Shown one piece after another: positions 43,098 to 51,605 of a stretch of 64,000 nucleotides of DNA; positions within the stretch are counted from its first letter, which is position 1; each line of letters begins with the position of its first letter. The notes beneath the pieces are model-generated. The model was not told the DNA's origin. It did not search any database and saw only the letters and a program-made list of their open reading frames with translations. Origin of the DNA: Advenella incenata (GTDB lineage: Bacteria > Pseudomonadota > Gammaproteobacteria > Burkholderiales > Burkholderiaceae_B). Both the position numbers and the translations under genes were made by a program. Location: NCBI RefSeq assembly GCF_004217095.1, contig NZ_SHKO01000001.1, positions 1,116,001 to 1,180,000 of the forward strand, read 5' to 3'.

Positions 43098-44038
43098 GCG
43101 ATATCGTTATTTGTGAGTGCTTCGCCCGGGACGGTCTGCAGCATGAGCCCGTGATGCTGCCGCTGGCGACCAAGATCGCGCTGATCGACCGCTTTTCCGA
43201 GATGGGACTGACACGAATCGAAGCGACCTCCTATTCAAACCCAAAAGTGATTCCGCAGTTTGCCGATGCCAGCGAGGTGCTCGGCGGTATACAAAGACGA
43301 CCTGGCGTGTTTTACAAGGCCACGTGCGCCAACGTACGGGCTGTGGAGCGTGCGCTGATAGACTCGGACAAGGGGATTGGCGCGAATGAGATCAGTTTGC
43401 TGGTGTCGGCCACGGATAGCCATTCGCTGAAGAACTTGAAGCGCACACGTGCGGATCAGTGGAAGAATATTGCGGATATGGTTGTCGCGGCCAGCGGGCA
43501 ATATCGTCTGGTAGGAACGATTTCCATGGCGTTTGGTTGTCCTTTCGAAGGACGGGTGAGCGAATCTGAGGTGCTGCGCGACGTGGAAAAATTCAGCAAT
43601 GCAGGCGTGCAACTGGTGGCCCTGGGAGATACCACGGGCATGGCTGTGCCGGCAGCAACCCAGCGGCTTTTTGCCGCAGTGATCAGCGAGTTCCCGCAAG
43701 TGGTACCCGTCGCTCATTTTCATGACTCCCGAGGCACCGGCATGGTCAATTACCTTGCTGCTTATGAGAGCGGCGTGCGCTATTTTGACTGCTCCATGGG
43801 TGGCGTAGGCGGCCATCCATCCAAGGTGAAATATGGCGGAGGCTTTACGGGCAATGTGTGTACCGAAGATTGGATCAATCTGCTTGAGTCCATGGGAGTG
43901 AACACCGGCGTTGATCTGCAGCGCATGCTGGATGCGTCTGCTTATTGCGAGTCTGTACTGGGCCGGCCATTACATTCGAAAGTGGCCTTAAGCGGGCTTA
44001 ACCCGTTGCTGGAGTCGAACGAAAAGCCGGCCAACTGA
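43094..44038 (+). CDS. HMG-CoA lyase-like aldolase with altered active site
   Basis: A 314-residue TIM-barrel protein of the HMG-CoA lyase/DRE-metallolyase family, which cleaves 3-hydroxy-3-methylacyl-CoA-type compounds to acetyl-CoA plus a ketone. Arg12-Asp13 (ARDGLQHE) and the metal-binding His208/His210 (VAHFHDSRGTG) are conserved. The catalytic Cys (human Cys266, GGCP) is replaced by His241 (GGHP), and the mobile loop up to Asn254 is about four residues longer than in human. It may act on a different substrate or by a changed acid. It overlaps the synthetase gene by four bases and ends the operon. Confidence 0.85.
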   Translation: MSDIVICECFARDGLQHEPVMLPLATKIALIDRFSEMGLTRIEATSYSNPKVIPQFADASEVLGGIQRRPGVFYKATCANVRAVERALIDSDKGIGANEISLLVSATDSHSLKNLKRTRADQWKNIADMVVAASGQYRLVGTISMAFGCPFEGRVSESEVLRDVEKFSNAGVQLVALGDTTGMAVPAATQRLFAAVISEFPQVVPVAHFHDSRGTGMVNYLAAYESGVRYFDCSMGGVGGHPSKVKYGGGFTGNVCTEDWINLLESMGVNTGVDLQRMLDASAYCESVLGRPLHSKVALSGLNPLLESNEKPAN

Positions 44039-44040
44039 CT

Positions 44041-44070
44041 GCGGCGATTGCCTGCGGTGCAGGCCGCCGC
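44041..44070. terminator. Long GC-rich hairpin between convergent operons
   Basis: GCGGCG (44041-44046) and GCCTGC (44050-44055) pair with GCAGGC (44059-44064) and CGCCGC (44065-44070). This gives a 12-bp stem with a three-base bulge and loop, just after the lyase-like stop and before the convergent hydratase stop at 44087. Confidence 0.6.
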
Positions 44071-44086
44071 TGTGCCACTGATGAAT

Positions 44087-44863
44087 TTAACGCCCCTTGA
44101 ATACAGCTTTGCGTTTCTCCAGAAACGCCGCCCGGGCCTCTTGCGCATCTTCTGTTTTCGCGATGGCAGCGGTCATATCTTGTTCGTAGCGATAACCATC
44201 GCGCAAACTCATGTCTTCAATCGCGTTGGCGGTTTGTATCAGAAGCTGAATGGAGAGCGGGCTCTTCTCGGCGATTACCCGGGCGATGTCCATTGCTGTC
44301 TCAAGCAGTGCTTCATCGGGCACGCAGGCCTCGACGATGCCGAGCCTGTACAGCTCGTCGCCGCTTACACGCATGCCAGTGAGCATCATTCGGCGCAAGC
44401 GGGAATGGCCAAACAGCCGTTGTGCATGACGAACGCCTCCGAGCAGGCCGACGTCTACTTCGGGCAGGCCCAGCTTTGCCGATTTTGCTGCAACCAGGAT
44501 ATCGCTTGAGGCCACGATGCCAAGTCCGGCGCCCAGTGCCGCGCCGTTGATCGCACTGATCACTGGCTTTGAGCATTCCCGTATTGCGTGGAATGCTTCG
44601 CGCGTACGGCGCGAGTGCTGGTGCAAACCGCCAGGATTGGCGGTGATTTCAGCTCGGTTTTTAAGATCGGCGCCGGCGCAGAAGACTTTGCCCTTGCCTG
44701 TCAGCACGACGGCCCGTACGTTATCGTCATCCGAAAACTGATCCATGGCCAATGCCAGGCTATTGAGCATGGATGTATTGACTGCATTGACCGGGGGATT
44801 GTCCAGATAGACGAGTGCGATGTGATCCTTGATCTGGATATCCAGGGCTTCCAGTTGATTCAT
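44087..44863 (-). CDS. Enoyl-CoA hydratase/isomerase family protein
   Basis: A 258-residue crotonase-fold protein. VFCAGADLKNRAEI and INGAALGAGLGIVASSD form the oxyanion hole. The first catalytic Glu is missing (GAGLG), and the second is present in LGLPEVDVG. The same loss occurs in the paralogue at 37678. It is the last gene of a minus-strand unit after a CoA-transferase (19-base gap) and Bug and LysR genes. Its substrate is probably an acyl-CoA from that transferase. Confidence 0.88.
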   Translation of the reverse strand: MNQLEALDIQIKDHIALVYLDNPPVNAVNTSMLNSLALAMDQFSDDDNVRAVVLTGKGKVFCAGADLKNRAEITANPGGLHQHSRRTREAFHAIRECSKPVISAINGAALGAGLGIVASSDILVAAKSAKLGLPEVDVGLLGGVRHAQRLFGHSRLRRMMLTGMRVSGDELYRLGIVEACVPDEALLETAMDIARVIAEKSPLSIQLLIQTANAIEDMSLRDGYRYEQDMTAAIAKTEDAQEARAAFLEKRKAVFKGR

Positions 44864-44882
44864 AGTGTGTCCTTGATTGGGG

Positions 44883-46103
44883 TTAAATAACAGACTGTTC
44901 TTTCAATCGTGTAATGTCGCTGTCGGAGTACCCGAGAGCCGATAGCACTTCCAGGTTGTGCTGGCCCAGTGTAGGGGGCGCTCGGTCAAGCTTGAGTTCG
45001 GTGTTGCGAAACCGGAATGGATTGACAACCTGGGGGATCTGAGCGCGCAGCGGATGCGCGAATTTCTTGAGAAGCCCGCGATGTTCTACTTGGGGGTCTT
45101 TGAATACTTCAGCAATATTGTTGATGGGCCCAGATGGCACGCCGGCCGCCTCCAGGGCCTTGAGCAGTACGCTCTTATCCTGTTTGGCCAGTGCCTGATC
45201 CAGAAACAGATCCAGCTCGGGCAAATTGACAACACGCGCGGCATTCGTCCTGAACTTGTCTGATTCGGCCATGTCAGGATGGCCAAGGATCTGGCACAGT
45301 TTGGCAAATTGACTATCGCTGCCAACAGCCAGGATGATTTGTCCATCTTTGCAGGTATAGACGCGTTGCGGTTGAATGTTGGGATGGTTGTTGCCCCGTC
45401 GTACCGGAATCTGATCAGTAAGAAGATAGTTCATTGCCTGATTGGCCAGCAGGGAGACCTGAACATCAAGCATGGCCATATCGATATATTCGCCTTCGCC
45501 GGTTTCGTTTCGATGGACCAGAGCCGAAAGAATGGCAGATGAGGCGTATACGCCCGTGATGAGATCAATGAGGGGGATGCCGATTTTTTGCGGCCCCCCT
45601 CCCGGCTTGTGATCCGCCTCGCCGGTCACACTCATGATGCCGCCCATGGCCTGGATCATGAAGTCGTAGGCCCCTTGGGATTTTCTGGGACCCGACTGCC
45701 CGAATCCGGTGATCGAGCAATAGATAAGCCGCGGGTTTATTTTGCGCAAGTCATCGTAGCCCAGGCCAAGTTTTTCAAGCGTGCCGACCTTGAAATTTTC
45801 CAGCACAACGTCTGCCTGTCTGGCCAGCATTTTGATGATTTCCTGGCCCTCTGCAGATTTTATGTCGACCGAGATAGACTTTTTGCCCCGATTGGCAATC
45901 AGATAATAGCCCGACTCGCGGGTGTCGTTTCCCTGTTCATCCTGCAAAAAGGGCGGGCCCCACGCGCGCGTATCATCGCCGGCGCCCGGACGTTCAACTT
46001 TGATGACATTGGCGCCAAGGTCGGCCAGAATCTGGCTGGCCCAGGGACCGGCAAGGACTCGGCTCAAATCCAGTACGGTGATATGGGAAAGCGGGTTTGA
46101 CAA
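44883..46103 (-). CDS. Family III (CaiB/BaiF) CoA-transferase
   Basis: A 406-residue CoA-transferase: LDLSRVLAGPWASQILADLGAN, ANRGKKSISVDIKSAEG, GAYDFMIQAMGGIMSVTG and LIDLITG with the catalytic Asp. The TTG at 46103 is preceded by AGGAG at seven bases, while the in-frame ATG at 46130 has no ribosome site, so the TTG is preferred; the longer form would add nine residues. It lies in the minus-strand unit Bug-LysR-Bug-CoA-transferase-hydratase. Closely related enzymes act on succinyl-CoA with a dicarboxylate or hydroxyacid. Confidence 0.87.
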   Translation of the reverse strand: MSNPLSHITVLDLSRVLAGPWASQILADLGANVIKVERPGAGDDTRAWGPPFLQDEQGNDTRESGYYLIANRGKKSISVDIKSAEGQEIIKMLARQADVVLENFKVGTLEKLGLGYDDLRKINPRLIYCSITGFGQSGPRKSQGAYDFMIQAMGGIMSVTGEADHKPGGGPQKIGIPLIDLITGVYASSAILSALVHRNETGEGEYIDMAMLDVQVSLLANQAMNYLLTDQIPVRRGNNHPNIQPQRVYTCKDGQIILAVGSDSQFAKLCQILGHPDMAESDKFRTNAARVVNLPELDLFLDQALAKQDKSVLLKALEAAGVPSGPINNIAEVFKDPQVEHRGLLKKFAHPLRAQIPQVVNPFRFRNTELKLDRAPPTLGQHNLEVLSALGYSDSDITRLKEQSVI

Positions 46104-46155
46104 CGTTATACTCCTGTTGATTTCATTCATTTAAACAAACTGACTGCGGGGCGAT

Positions 46156-47127
46156 CTACTTCGCAGACAGGCCTGCGCCGACAATGACTTTTTGCCATTT
46201 GACCTGCTCTTTGCTGATCAACGCCTCTATTTCCTGCTGGCTGCTGCCTTCGGCCAGAATGCCCTGTTGCAGTAGTTTGTCTTTGACTTCAGGTTCTTTG
46301 ATGGCGGCGTTGACGGCCTTGTTCAGTATGTTGACGATGCCCTCAGGCGTTTTGGCTGGAACGGACAGATAATTCATGGGTGAAGCGTCATATCCGGGAA
46401 GCGATTTTCCAATTGGCGCTATACCCGGCAGCAGGGACAGTTCCGTGGGCGTGGTTACGCCAAGCGCGGTGAGTTTGCCGGACTTGATGTATGGCATATA
46501 CACGGCCAGCGTGTCGATGGCCATATCTGTATTGCCGCCGACCAAGTCCTTGAGCGCTTCACCGGTTCCCTTATAGGGAACGTGTTGCAGCTTGATCTTG
46601 GCCATTGTCTGCAGCAGCTCGCCGTTCAGGTGACTGCTGGCGCCGATGCCTGCGCTGGCGTAACGAATCTGGCCAGGCTTGTTCCTGGCTAGCGCAATTA
46701 ATTCGTCCACCGATTTGACCTGTAAGTTGCTATTGATGACCAGCACGCTGGGAGCAATGGATACCTTGGAGACCGGCTTCAGATCATCAGGTTCGTAAGG
46801 AAGGGATTTCATCAAATGCGGGTTGGTAATCTGCGGTCCCGGCGTTGTGTACAGGATCGTATAGCCGTCGGGTGCGGACCTGGCGACATAGGCTGCGCCG
46901 ATGGTTGCTCCTGCGCCGGCCTTGTTTTCAACAACAACTGGCTGTCCGAGCTTTTTGGCCAGTGTTTCGCTGATGATTCTGGCAGTCATGTCCGCGCCGC
47001 CTCCGGGGGCGAACGGCACCACCATTCTTAGCGGTTTAGTCGGAAATGACGGGGTATCGGCTGCGTGCACACCTGTGCAGAGCAGCAATGCTGCCATGAC
47101 AGACGAGATGGAAAGAATCGATTTCAT
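46156..47127 (-). CDS. Bug/TctC-family periplasmic receptor
   Basis: A 323-residue tripartite tricarboxylate receptor; signal peptide about 22 residues (cleavage after VHA, before ADTPSFPTKPLR). It has VPFAPGGGADMTAR, VVENKAGAGATIG and VPYKGTGEALKDLVGG, all classical. GGAG precedes the ATG. It lies between a LysR gene (21 bases upstream) and a CoA-transferase gene on the same strand, so it probably serves that transferase. Confidence 0.92.
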   Translation of the reverse strand: MKSILSISSVMAALLLCTGVHAADTPSFPTKPLRMVVPFAPGGGADMTARIISETLAKKLGQPVVVENKAGAGATIGAAYVARSAPDGYTILYTTPGPQITNPHLMKSLPYEPDDLKPVSKVSIAPSVLVINSNLQVKSVDELIALARNKPGQIRYASAGIGASSHLNGELLQTMAKIKLQHVPYKGTGEALKDLVGGNTDMAIDTLAVYMPYIKSGKLTALGVTTPTELSLLPGIAPIGKSLPGYDASPMNYLSVPAKTPEGIVNILNKAVNAAIKEPEVKDKLLQQGILAEGSSQQEIEALISKEQVKWQKVIVGAGLSAK

Positions 47128-47148
47128 GTTGTCTCCTCGGGAGGCGGT

Positions 47149-48102
47149 TTACTGGTGGATACGACTTTTATCGAACAATGACCGTATGATTCGGCTAACT
47201 GTCCGGGTCGCTTTGGAAGGATTGTTGTTCACCACAATTGAAATGTTTCGCGCAATTTCCGGTTCTACGATGCGAGCAGCCTGAATCTGTCGGTTCTCGA
47301 CTTCTTGCTTGATGGCATGCCACGGCAAAACGGTGTAGCCGCCTTGTTGTTCGGAAATGCACTTTTGCATCAACCCTGAATCGGCATCAAGAACGACATT
47401 CAGGTGTATCTTTTCTTTTCTGGCCAATTCGTCCAGCTTCATCCGCACGGCACTGGGCTTGCTCGGCAGGATAAGCGGGATCTGATGCATTTTTTTGAAC
47501 GGGATGGTCGAGCCCCTGGTGAGCTTGTCGCCGATAGGGCCAACCAGGTAGGACTGCATTTGAATAATAGACTCGTCGGCGTACTGGCTTTCGTTATTGT
47601 TTCGATAGGGCAGGCCGATATCTATCTGCTGGGTCAATAACCAATTGTCGATTTGTCCGCCGGAGCCCTCCTGGATTTTCAGTCGCACACCCGGGAAGTC
47701 TTTTTGCATCAGGAAAAACAGTGGCACGAAGATGTCGCGAGACAACGAAGGTAGCGTGCCAATACGCACCAGACCGCTGAGTCTTTCAGCTTCTTCGCTG
47801 ACTATTTCTGAAAGTGTGCCCAGGTCTGCCAGCACCTTTTCTACAACTGGGTAGATGCGCTGCCCCAGCTCGGAAAGTGAAACGCCTCTGCCGTGTCTCT
47901 GGAACAGGTAGCCGCCAGCCCGCTTTTCAAGCGTGGACAGATACCGGCTGATCGCCGACTGCGACATCCCCAGCTCAACACCCGCCTTGGTGAGATTTCC
48001 GATGCGGGCCACAAGAATAAAAATGCGCAAAGATTTGATATCCCAGTTAACAGGGCTGTCGCCGGCTATGCGGGACGCTTTTTCACTGATTGTTGTGTTC
48101 AT
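47149..48102 (-). CDS. LysR-family transcriptional regulator
   Basis: A 317-residue LysR protein from ATG 48102 (TTG 48117 would overlap the upstream gene). The helix-turn-helix is NWDIKSLRIFILVARIGNL, then KAGVELGMSQSAISRYLSTLEKRAG at residues about 40-65 of the protein. The effector domain is complete. Its ATG comes one base after the stop of the Bug gene at 48104, and another Bug follows, so the regulator is embedded in the operon it probably controls. The likely site is the divergent region 49061-49232. Confidence 0.87.
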   Translation of the reverse strand: MNTTISEKASRIAGDSPVNWDIKSLRIFILVARIGNLTKAGVELGMSQSAISRYLSTLEKRAGGYLFQRHGRGVSLSELGQRIYPVVEKVLADLGTLSEIVSEEAERLSGLVRIGTLPSLSRDIFVPLFFLMQKDFPGVRLKIQEGSGGQIDNWLLTQQIDIGLPYRNNNESQYADESIIQMQSYLVGPIGDKLTRGSTIPFKKMHQIPLILPSKPSAVRMKLDELARKEKIHLNVVLDADSGLMQKCISEQQGGYTVLPWHAIKQEVENRQIQAARIVEPEIARNISIVVNNNPSKATRTVSRIIRSLFDKSRIHQ

Positions 48103-48103
48103 G

Positions 48104-49060
48104 TTAGCTGCCCGCAATATTCAGGCGTTTGATAAGCTCCCCCCATCGTTGCGTTTCCTTGTCAAAAAACTGTTTGAACTGCTGTCTATCGCGAACTTGA
48201 ATCACGGTTCCAAGGTTCTCAATTTTCTGTGTTGTCTGCCGATCTTGCATCGCTTCTGTAATGGCCTTACTGATTTCAGTCTTGATTGCGTCAGGGGTTT
48301 TGGCCGGAATGAATACGCCAAACCAGCTGCTGGCCAGCACATCCGCGATACCCGATTCGGCGATAGTTGGAACATCCGGATGGCTGGGTACGCGTTTCTG
48401 AGCGGCGACGCCCAGGACTGTGAGTTTGCCCTGTTTCACATAAGGCATCGATTGCATGGTGTCAAAATACGCGTCTACCTGGCCGCCCAGAAAATCCGCA
48501 ATCGCAGCCGAGGTCCCGCGGTAGGGGACATTGGTAATGCTGATTTTTGCTTTATCCTGGAATAGCGCAGCGGCAAGATGCGGGCTGGATCCGATTCCGG
48601 AGTTGGCAAAGGTGAGTTTGCCCGGATTCTTTTTGGCATAGTCCACCAGTTCAGTAACAGATTTCACCGGTAAGGATGATCTGACGTAAAGCACATTGGG
48701 CGCTTCTGAAATCTGCAGCAGGGGCTCCAGATCCTGCGTTTTATACGGCAGAGACTTGAGCATGAACTGGTTGGTCACAGTTCCCACACTTCCTATCAGG
48801 AACTGATAGCCGTCTGCCTTGCCGTTAGCCACTGCCGCAGTGCCGATCGCTGCGCCGGCGCCGGGTTTGTTTTCCACGACTACAGGCTGCTCCCATTGCT
48901 TGCCGAGCTTGTCGGCCAGTATGCGTGCGATCTGATCCGTGATGCCACCCGCAGAATAGGGGACAAGAAGCGTGACCGGTTTTTCGGGAAAAGAAGCTGC
49001 CTGCACCGCTGCAGTGGGTACGAACAGCATCATTGCAGCAAAGCGAATGGCTTTTGTCAT
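48104..49060 (-). CDS. Bug/TctC-family periplasmic receptor
   Basis: A 318-residue tripartite tricarboxylate receptor from ATG 49060 (GGAG at seven bases; a TTG at 49072 would add four residues). The signal peptide ends VQA before ASFPEKPVTL. It has VPYSAGGITDQIAR, VVENKPGAGAAIG and VPYRGTSAAIADFLGG. It heads the minus-strand unit and is divergent from the fused acyl-CoA dehydrogenase, with which it may share regulation. Confidence 0.91.
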   Translation of the reverse strand: MTKAIRFAAMMLFVPTAAVQAASFPEKPVTLLVPYSAGGITDQIARILADKLGKQWEQPVVVENKPGAGAAIGTAAVANGKADGYQFLIGSVGTVTNQFMLKSLPYKTQDLEPLLQISEAPNVLYVRSSLPVKSVTELVDYAKKNPGKLTFANSGIGSSPHLAAALFQDKAKISITNVPYRGTSAAIADFLGGQVDAYFDTMQSMPYVKQGKLTVLGVAAQKRVPSHPDVPTIAESGIADVLASSWFGVFIPAKTPDAIKTEISKAITEAMQDRQTTQKIENLGTVIQVRDRQQFKQFFDKETQRWGELIKRLNIAGS

Positions 49061-49085
49061 GTCTGTCTCCAATATGATTGTTTTT

Positions 49086-49187
49086 ATCGATTCTATTTCA
49101 GGTGTGGCTGTTTTGATATGTCAAATGTGTGATATCTGAATGACGATTTCTGTTATACCTTGGGCAATTGAATCGATTTACTATAGA
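49086..49187. promoter_or_regulatory. Divergent control region with ATCGATTC inverted pair
   Basis: The 172-base region between the Bug (49060) and the fused dehydrogenase (49233) contains ATCGATTC at 49086-49093 and its reverse complement GAATCGAT at 49170-49177. A modest promoter reading right (TTGGGC 49160-49165, 16-bp spacer, TATAGA 49182-49187) overlaps the second copy. Repression or activation by the LysR at 47149 is plausible. Confidence 0.4.
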
Positions 49188-49232
49188 CGGACACAAACAG
49201 AATAGCTTGATGGCAACAGGAGACAAATATTC

Positions 49233-51566
49233 ATGGCGTTTGAAATAAATGAGCTCATTGCGGAGTCGAACCGGGAATTTGCCGAAAGCGCGCGCGGCCT
49301 GATTCAGAGCGAATCATCTTTGGCCAGATTGCGGCGCCTGAGAGATAGCGTTCCGGGTTTTGATAAGCCGATGTGGGGCAAACTTGCTGCGGCCGGCTGG
49401 ACCTCGATTTTTATCCCGGAACAAAGAGGTGGCCTGGGGCTCGGACTTGATGCTGCCGCAGCCATTGCGACTGTGATCGGCCAAATGCCCATTCCCGAGC
49501 CGTACGTTGCCGCCGCAATCATGCCTGCCATCGCCTTGCTTGAGCTGGAAGCAACGGAATCGGTCAACAATCTGTTGGCGCGTATCGCGCAGGGTGAGCT
49601 GATTTGCGGCCTGGCCTGGCAGGAAAAGGCAGGCCAGCTAAATGTAAGCGATGCTGCCACCTATCTTACGCGAGAGGACGCGCTGTTCAGGTTAAAAGGA
49701 AGTAAAAAATGGGTCAGCCCTGGCAATGGCGCTGACGGCTGGTTAGTACAGTGTTCACGGGGCGACGATGACGTCCTGGTTTGGGTCAGTTGTGCCGATA
49801 AGGGCGTGACAATAGAGCGTGTGCGTCGGATTGACGGCTCGTTCGTGGCTCACCTGACGTTTGACGTTGCCGTTGCCCAGGAGCGTATTGTCGCCAGTGG
49901 CAGCAAAGTCAGGTCGGCACTGGACAAAGCGCTTGACGCGGGTCGGTTTGTTGCTAGCCACGAATTGCTGGGTATTTCTGCACAGGCATTCAACATGACA
50001 CTGGACTATCTGCAAACCAGAGAACAATTTGGTAAGCCGATAGGCGCCAATCAGGCTTTACAGCATCGGATGGTCGATGCCTATATGCATATTCTGCTAT
50101 TGTCGGCGTCTCTGAAGGAAACCTGGACTGCCTATTGCAAAGGTGATATCACGCTCTCGGCCGTGGCTAGTCTGGTCAAAGCCCGTGCCAATCTGGTCGC
50201 GGTATCCGTCTCAAAGCTGGCGGTCCAGCTGCACGGAGCGATCGGATACACGGACGAGCTTGACGTCGGGCTCTACCTGAAACGTGCCCTTCATTTGTCT
50301 GCGTGGCTGGGCAACGAGGACCGGCACCGTCTTCGGTACATCAAAGACCAGCTCAATGCACAAAGCAATAGCAGCGATAGCAGTAAAAATGAGAATGTGG
50401 CCGCAACCGATCATCATGAGGATCCGAATGCCATGGCCGACCGGGACTTTGCCTGCATGGTCCGCCGCTTTCTGGTGGATCACTACCCATCGTCCTTGCG
50501 GCATGTTGCCCGGCGCCTGTACTGGTCTGAAGTCAAGGACTGGTACCATTTGCTGTCCAGCAAGGGTTGGCTGGCACCAGCCTGGCCCAAAGCCTTCGGC
50601 GGCATGGGGCTTTCGCCGGAGAAGCAGCTCATCTTCTTTGAGGAAATGGAAAAATACGGCGTGGCCCGGCTGCCGGACCAGGGCATCATCAATCTGGGAC
50701 CCGTGCTTATCAAATATGGCACCGCGCAGCAACAGCAGGCGTATCTTCCAAAAATTCTTTCGGGGGAACATATTTGGTGCCAGGGCTATTCGGAGCCTAA
50801 CGCCGGGTCTGATCTGGCTTCCCTGAAAACCGAAGCGCTCGCCGACGGCGATGATTTTATCGTTAACGGCCAGAAAATCTGGACAACATTGGCGCATAAT
50901 GCGACGCATATCTTTGCCCTGGTAAGAACAGATAAGACCGTCAAGAAGCAGGCGGGGATCAGTTTTCTTTTGATCGATCTGTCTTGCCCCGGCATCACCG
51001 TGTCACCCATTACCAATTTGCTGGGCGATCAGGAGTTTTGCGAAGTATTTTTCGATAATGTGAGGGTGCCGCAAGCCAACCTTGTCGGCCGTCTCAATGA
51101 AGGATGGACAATCGCCAAGGCTCTGCTGGGGTTCGAGCGTATTTTTGCCGGGAGCCCGCAACAGTCACACCACGCTTTTTCGATACTGACAACACTTGCA
51201 CGCAAGGAAAATCTGTTTACAAGTGAATTCTTTTTGCAACGCTATGCACAATTGCGAATGGATATTGCAGATCTGGAAAGTCTATTTTCGATGTTTGCCG
51301 GGTATGTGAAAAATGGGGCGGATTTGCCGCCTTCGATATCGTTGCTGAAAATATGGGCTACCGAAACCTATATGAGAATCGGCCTGGAACTTGCCCGTTC
51401 AGCAGACGAGCACGGCGGCCAGTTTGACGACACTCATTATGAGGATGGTACGGTGATCAACAGTCTGGCGCCTTTTACACACTCGATGGTGACGACCATT
51501 TATGGCGGCACCAATGAGATACAGCGCAATATTGTTGCCAGGCACGTTCTGAACCTGCCGGTATGA
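49233..51566 (+). CDS. Fused two-domain acyl-CoA dehydrogenase
   Basis: A 777-residue protein of two consecutive acyl-CoA dehydrogenase domains (about 1-376 and 398-777) joined by a Ser/Asn/His/Asp-rich linker (377-397). Domain 1 keeps the fold (REQFGKPIGANQALQHRMVD, LHGAIGYTDELDVGLYLKR) but has Gly237 where a catalytic Glu would stand. Domain 2 has the FAD loop YSEPNAGSDLASLKTEA, IYGGTNEIQR with Gly758 at the medium-chain catalytic position, and Glu635 in LLGFERIFAG at the alternative isovaleryl-CoA-type base position. Heterotetrameric two-gene enzymes of actinobacterial steroid side-chain degradation show the same division of labour; here both halves are one chain. AGGAGA precedes the ATG by eight bases. 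Confidence 0.88.
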   Translation: MAFEINELIAESNREFAESARGLIQSESSLARLRRLRDSVPGFDKPMWGKLAAAGWTSIFIPEQRGGLGLGLDAAAAIATVIGQMPIPEPYVAAAIMPAIALLELEATESVNNLLARIAQGELICGLAWQEKAGQLNVSDAATYLTREDALFRLKGSKKWVSPGNGADGWLVQCSRGDDDVLVWVSCADKGVTIERVRRIDGSFVAHLTFDVAVAQERIVASGSKVRSALDKALDAGRFVASHELLGISAQAFNMTLDYLQTREQFGKPIGANQALQHRMVDAYMHILLLSASLKETWTAYCKGDITLSAVASLVKARANLVAVSVSKLAVQLHGAIGYTDELDVGLYLKRALHLSAWLGNEDRHRLRYIKDQLNAQSNSSDSSKNENVAATDHHEDPNAMADRDFACMVRRFLVDHYPSSLRHVARRLYWSEVKDWYHLLSSKGWLAPAWPKAFGGMGLSPEKQLIFFEEMEKYGVARLPDQGIINLGPVLIKYGTAQQQQAYLPKILSGEHIWCQGYSEPNAGSDLASLKTEALADGDDFIVNGQKIWTTLAHNATHIFALVRTDKTVKKQAGISFLLIDLSCPGITVSPITNLLGDQEFCEVFFDNVRVPQANLVGRLNEGWTIAKALLGFERIFAGSPQQSHHAFSILTTLARKENLFTSEFFLQRYAQLRMDIADLESLFSMFAGYVKNGADLPPSISLLKIWATETYMRIGLELARSADEHGGQFDDTHYEDGTVINSLAPFTHSMVTTIYGGTNEIQRNIVARHVLNLPV

Positions 51567-51581
51567 CACAAAACGGGAAGA

Positions 51582-51605
51582 CGGCAAGGCCGGTCGGCTT
51601 TGCCG
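51582..51605. terminator. Hairpin between convergent genes
   Basis: A 10-bp stem with one G-T pair (51582-51591 with 51596-51605) and a four-base loop separates the fused dehydrogenase (stop 51566) from the convergent oxidase gene (stop at 51606). Confidence 0.6.
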
